From Verrucomicrobiota bacterium (GTDB taxonomy: Bacteria > Verrucomicrobiota > Verrucomicrobiia > Limisphaerales > UBA8199), in the NCBI GenBank assembly GCA_012517205.1, contig JAAYVL010000139.1, positions 1-51,498 of the forward strand: DNA of 51,498 bases. The letters are read 5' to 3'. The notes beneath the pieces are model-generated. The model had not been told where the DNA came from, did no database searches, and saw only the letters and a program-made list of their open reading frames with translations. Numbering within the stretch: the first letter of the stretch is position 1; every line of letters begins with the position of its first letter. Positions 48,901-51,498 of this stretch are shown piece after piece. The translations under genes and the position numbers were made by a program.

Positions 48901-50879
48901 TGCGTCGTAATTTTCGCCGGCAGGGCCACCACCAGAATTGAGGGACTGCTGGTGACCGACCCGGCCGTATTGGTGATCACCACCGTATAAGTGCCCGCAT
49001 CCGCCGGCTGCACATTGTTGCGGGTGTAGGTATAGAGTATGGCATTGGGGATGTTCGTGCCGTTGAGCCGCCACTGGTAATGGAGCGGCGGACTGCCGGA
49101 GGCCACCACGCTAAAGGAGGCGGCGCTGCCTTGCAGGTTGGTCTGTGTGGCCGCGGGTTGGGTCACGATGGACGGCCCGACTGGCGGCGGCGGTTCGTAA
49201 ACGAACTTGTAACCGTCGCTATACATCCGGGAACTCGCGCTGAGCGTGCCGCCGGACTTGGTGAAGGTGATGGTTGGCATTGTCTCCCCGGGGGAGAGCG
49301 TCATCTGGCCAACATAGCCCCAGGAGTTGGCATAGGACGACTGGAAGACCGGGGTGGTGGCCGGCAATCCGGAGCACCCGCTCTGAGTTATGCTCGCCAC
49401 CAAATCCGCCGAACAACTGGTAGCGCAATGCGTCACGTAAACCTTGTAGGCGCCACCCGCGATGGGCAGAGTGGGCCGCAGCGTGACCGAAGGGGTTCCA
49501 CTGCCGCCGGTGGCATACTGAACCTTCGCGGGTGCGGTAAGGCCCGGGGCAGTGCTCTTGCAGGTTGAAAACGCCACGAACCCCGCATCGGTGTACGGCG
49601 GGTTGGAATTCAGCGCGCCGTTGGGCAGGTAGCTTTCCACAATTACGTCCGGCGCCGTAACCGCCGTGGTCGCAAAGACATTGACACCGGAGACGCCGGT
49701 TTGGTTATTGGCGTTCTTCGATTTAACCCGGTAATAATAAGTCGTGTAGGGGCTCAGACCGCTCAGGGTGACGCTGTGGACATAGATGGGCGAACTGTTC
49801 GTGACGCTGGTGCCGTAGTTCGTGTCCAGGCCGTATTCGACCACGCTGTCTGATTTTTGATCGGTCGTCCAGGTAATGGTGGCGGACGTGGAATTGATAT
49901 TATCCGCCGAAACATTCGCCACCACCGGCGCATTGGTCCAGAGGGTGATCTCGTTAGTGGCGATGCTGGGCCAAATCGCCGCCGGATGCAGTTCGCATAC
50001 CCAGTAATTCACTCCTTTGAACCCTCCCGCGGTGGCAGGGTTGGCGACGTTCTTGACCGCGTCGACAAACTCGGTGATAAGGGCCGGGGTAATTGTTCCC
50101 TCCCCGTGCCAGCCCTGGCCGAGCGGCACAATGGGCTTGATGGAATTACGCCATTGCCCATAGAGGCCGTTTTGCCAGTTGCGGAAATCAGTGTTCATTT
50201 TGTTCACGCATTGCGTGGGCGTGACGCCAATCTGGATGAAATAAACCTGCGGCATGACGGCGTCGCAGTAGTAGCCGAATTCCTTGTACGGAAAAGTGGA
50301 ATGCACGCTGATATAAGGGAAAGGCGCATGCGCCAGGAATTTGTTGGGCCAGTTCGAGCGCACCATGGAGCAGAGCTGGATCGCCTTGGCGGTATTGTTG
50401 GGCAGGTTATGGGACTCCCACTCGATCTCCGCGTCAAAGACAAAGCCATCGGCCCCCTGGTTGAACACCCAATCAGCGACGGCGCTTTCGCCGGGGATAT
50501 CCAGCCCGTCCGAGCGCGTGTAGCCGAAGATCTTCAACCCGGCGTTGTGGGCGGCGTCCACCAGGCTGCTGCTGAACTGGGGGCTGTAGCCCGGAACCGA
50601 GAAAAGCGCCCCGCCCGTGCCGGCTTTGACGATGATATATTGCATGCCCTGATTCTTGAGGTAAGTCATCAAGCTGGGCACGTCGGTCACCGACGGCACA
50701 TTGCCGTTGCATTGGGCGACTGCGTGGTGCAACTGGTAAATCCAGTCGCCCTTCCCAAGGTTGGCGGGGTCAATTCCTCCATCCCGGATTACTCCGTAGG
50801 CAGAATGGGTTAGTTGGCAGGCTATGAGCAGAGCCCCAAGGCGGGGAGCAACGCGAATGGCACGAGTCAACAGGCGCAT
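45978..50879 (-). CDS. Giant modular secreted protein: glycoside-hydrolase-like domain, FN3, Ig repeats and RCC1 propeller
   Basis: A 1633-residue exported protein. After the signal peptide, residues about 30-315 form a TIM-barrel-like domain reminiscent of putative glycosyl hydrolases (MQYIIVKAGTGGALF, KIFGYTRSDGLDIPG, DGFVFDAEIEWESH with candidate acidic residues). Then come a fibronectin type III domain (about 320-405), a Cys-containing beta domain (about 410-560) and four Ig-like repeats (about 570-920). Seven RCC1 repeats (about 920-1220, each ending GxxHxLALKADG) follow, then four more Ig-like repeats and a 70-residue C-terminal domain ending YYRVQRLP. The Ig repeats (YQWQFNGTNINGAT type) are a Verrucomicrobiota hallmark. 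Likely role: surface adhesion or polysaccharide binding and cleavage; no family-level function is certain. Confidence 0.85.
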   Translation of the reverse strand: MRLLTRAIRVAPRLGALLIACQLTHSAYGVIRDGGIDPANLGKGDWIYQLHHAVAQCNGNVPSVTDVPSLMTYLKNQGMQYIIVKAGTGGALFSVPGYSPQFSSSLVDAAHNAGLKIFGYTRSDGLDIPGESAVADWVFNQGADGFVFDAEIEWESHNLPNNTAKAIQLCSMVRSNWPNKFLAHAPFPYISVHSTFPYKEFGYYCDAVMPQVYFIQIGVTPTQCVNKMNTDFRNWQNGLYGQWRNSIKPIVPLGQGWHGEGTITPALITEFVDAVKNVANPATAGGFKGVNYWVCELHPAAIWPSIATNEITLWTNAPVVANVSADNINSTSATITWTTDQKSDSVVEYGLDTNYGTSVTNSSPIYVHSVTLSGLSPYTTYYYRVKSKNANNQTGVSGVNVFATTAVTAPDVIVESYLPNGALNSNPPYTDAGFVAFSTCKSTAPGLTAPAKVQYATGGSGTPSVTLRPTLPIAGGAYKVYVTHCATSCSADLVASITQSGCSGLPATTPVFQSSYANSWGYVGQMTLSPGETMPTITFTKSGGTLSASSRMYSDGYKFVYEPPPPVGPSIVTQPAATQTNLQGSAASFSVVASGSPPLHYQWRLNGTNIPNAILYTYTRNNVQPADAGTYTVVITNTAGSVTSSPSILVVALPAKITTQPVDTTVGIGMTALFSVTASGTAPLSYQWQFNGTNINGATAAGLAIFNAQATAAGEYAVMVSNPYDTVISSIATLTVMDPFIVTQPQNQSVAAGATATFSVSAVGSPTLSYRWRKEGVDLFDGGRISGAATPTLTVANAQAMDMGNYSVVVSNSNSQIVSSNATLLGQFPPVIVSQPVSQKVVAGSSAQLTAAAVGPAPLVYQWRKGGINLADGGKISGAATATLTISDMQIDDCGDYSLFVENAYGNATSSNALVGLAPLAAWGRNNYTQTDIPAGLNTVSAIAAGFYHCLALRTDGLVAAWGAGMTNAGANPHLGQAVVPDSLSNVVGIAAGYFHSLALRSDGSIAAWGAGTNNSGASPHYGQAMIPGGLGSVLAVAAGGYHSLALKADGTVAAWGAGTTASGNPHYGQAMIPSGLNNVISIAAGGYHSLALKADGTVVAWGAGTTTSGNPHYGQAIVPNGLTNVAMIAAGGYHNLALKADGTVVAWGDNSYGQTNVPAGLTNAVAISAGRYCSLALKADGTVVAWGDNSYGQTSTPNSVANVIGISSSGYHNLALVNDGRPYITVPPRGQVAAANSNVSLTVMAAGAPPLSYQWQRNGTNIDGATTSALHLAGVQSSDDGNYAVIVSNALGGATSPIAALAVLAPPTILEHPQSLTVNEGGNATFTVTAAGTAPLSYQWQFNNVSLAGATDSHYTRSPVQAAHAGIYAVVVSNALGSVTSSNATLAISVPPGIIAQPQSATVIAGTNITFTVTATGTAPLSYQWIFDGTNIPGATASSYTRINVQPTDAGAYAAIVTNVAGSVTSSNALLTVLVPPVIITQPQSIAVAAGSNATFTVIATGTVPLEYQWRFNGTNLAAATDSAYTCWNVQAENAGSYSVVVSNLAGTVASSEAELTLIPSAPLQIDWIRLTPGGQIQLQVSGGPGDYTLKVTTNLVNWEALTNLTTAGPSFQFLDAETNLSQRYYRVQRLP
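47220..48115 (-). repeat. Seven tandem RCC1-type repeats within the giant protein
   Basis: Seven coding repeats of about 117 or 138-141 bp. The units at the nucleotide level are nearly identical for long stretches (the three around 47540-47820 most of all), indicating recent tandem duplication. The number seven is exactly that needed to close one RCC1 beta-propeller. Some units lack the NPHYGQ insertion (39 residues instead of 46). Confidence 0.8.
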
Positions 50880-50890
50880 AATTGCGGAGC

Positions 50891-50919
50891 AATATCACGC
50901 AATAAAACCGTGCGGTCAA
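50891..50919 (-). promoter_or_regulatory. Promoter overlapping inverted repeats at the start of the giant gene
   Basis: On the minus strand, TTGACC and GATATT are 17 bp apart; transcription would start only about 5 nt before the ATG, giving a nearly leaderless mRNA. Around the -10 box the sequence ATTGCG..GCAAT..GCAAT forms overlapping inverted repeats (50881-50903), a candidate operator. Confidence 0.5.
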
Positions 50920-51392
50920 TGCCTTTGTGCGGAAATCCATTATGTAACAGGGTCTTTGGTTTTGTAGATCATAAGCCGAGGCGGTCGAGGCTGCGGATTG
51001 GGCGGCGGTTAAGCGCTTTGGGGAGGATAACTGGCCGTGCGCCAGGGCCCGGGTTGTTGGAAATAGATAAGGCTGGTTGCTTTGCGCGGAAGGAGATTGT
51101 TGCCGCCCTTTTGCCTCGATTGTTTGGGCCAGTTTCTGCCGACCGTACAAAGGATCAGCGGTAATGAGCTTGCTATTGCAGAAACTCAGGCGCCGATAAC
51201 GAAGGATTCTGCCCGCCACCGCCAACCCCAAAAAATTGCCCTTGCGCGAAGCCTCCCCGCCCGCCAGCCTTCCCGCGTGGGCTCGGGGTGGCGGCGGCGG
51301 GGACTTCCAGCCCAAGGAATGGCAGGAAGCCGAGTCGCCCTCCGGGGCGATGACAGAACGACAATAAAAAAACAACAAAAAGGAACTACGTT
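50920..51392. other. Intergenic region left of the last gene
   Basis: About 470 bp between divergent genes. No gene is supported; frames on both strands are low-complexity or very Arg/Pro-rich. A purine-rich AGGAA stands just before the last ATG. No clear terminator or RNA fold was seen. Confidence 0.4.
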
Positions 51393-51498
51393 ATGAAAAT
51401 ACTATCTGCTCCGCGCACGGGCAGCCTGGGCGCGGAAACATATTACCAATCCCCCTTCGGCGTGTGCGCCCGGCGGCGCACCGTTCCCCGGGACCGGC
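51393..51498 (+). CDS. Unknown protein, truncated at the window edge
   Basis: The first 35 codons of a gene that continues beyond the window. ATG is preceded by AAGGAACTACGTT, a reasonable ribosome-binding site. The sequence starts MKILSAPRTGSLGAETYYQ and turns basic (ARRRTVPRDR). It reminds me of a common small-protein type in Verrucomicrobiota genomes that begins MKILSA..TGS..G and has no known function. No signal peptide is visible. It is divergent from the giant surface protein gene across 513 bp. Confidence 0.5.
   Translation, partial: MKILSAPRTGSLGAETYYQSPFGVCARRRTVPRDR

Overview
The window is a 51.5 kb GC-rich chromosomal segment from a Gram-negative bacterium, most likely Verrucomicrobiota (Limisphaerales/Pedosphaera-like). 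The reasons are the very long secreted protein built from immunoglobulin-like repeats of the form YQW..NGTNI..GAT / VVSN..GSVTSS, tandem sulfatases, GH172 (DUF2961) and GH43 enzymes, Gfo/Idh/MocA oxidoreductases, and a GpgS/GH13_18 glucosylglycerate gene pair. MurE carries the DNPR motif for meso-diaminopimelate. No rRNA, tRNA, CRISPR array, insertion sequence or prophage was seen.

Layout. 1-5.9 kb: tail of an unknown gene, then murE, maf and a proline-rich TPR lipoprotein on the minus strand, with a DUF362 protein diverging. 6-8.3 kb: an unknown lipoprotein, the RNase P RNA gene with a good promoter, and a coiled-coil zinc-ribbon protein. 8.4-10.7 kb: phosphotransacetylase and a ZIP metal transporter. 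10.7-15 kb: an exopolysaccharide-type operon (sugar transferase, WbpB-, WbpD- and WbpA-like genes for a 2,3-diamino-glucuronate nucleotide sugar), preceded by a sigma-54-type promoter, two operator-like sites and a long leader. 15-17.5 kb: a secreted clan GH-A type hydrolase. 17.5-18.2 kb: an intergenic region holding a long palindromic repeat. 18.2-22.8 kb: a PLD/cardiolipin-synthase-like protein, DNA primase and a small lipoprotein. 23-32 kb: a TPR-sulfotransferase, an unknown 123-aa protein, two glycosyltransferases, a HAD hydrolase, a GH13_18 phosphorylase and glucosyl-3-phosphoglycerate synthase. This last group looks like a glucosylglycerate (perhaps mannosylglucosylglycerate) compatible-solute locus. 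32-40 kb: DUF554 membrane protein, Gfo/Idh/MocA oxidoreductase, sugar isomerase/epimerase, GH43, peroxiredoxin and GH172. 40-42.4 kb: fpg, a phosphoribosyltransferase and pyrH on the minus strand. 42.5-51 kb: a double-headed sulfatase, a small intergenic RNA candidate, and a 1633-aa modular secreted protein. A new gene starts at the right edge.

The strongest unexplained signals are: (i) two homologous 101-115 bp palindromic elements 20 kb apart, in opposite orientations, each with a 37-nt conserved loop; (ii) a plus-strand intrinsic terminator at about 45.86 kb that serves no annotated gene, preceded by a hairpin displaying AGGAGG in its loop; (iii) a sigma-54-like promoter with two upstream operator-like sites in front of the polysaccharide operon; (iv) the apparent glucosylglycerate make-and-break locus. 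Functions are assigned by reading the sequence and from family knowledge; no database search was run.
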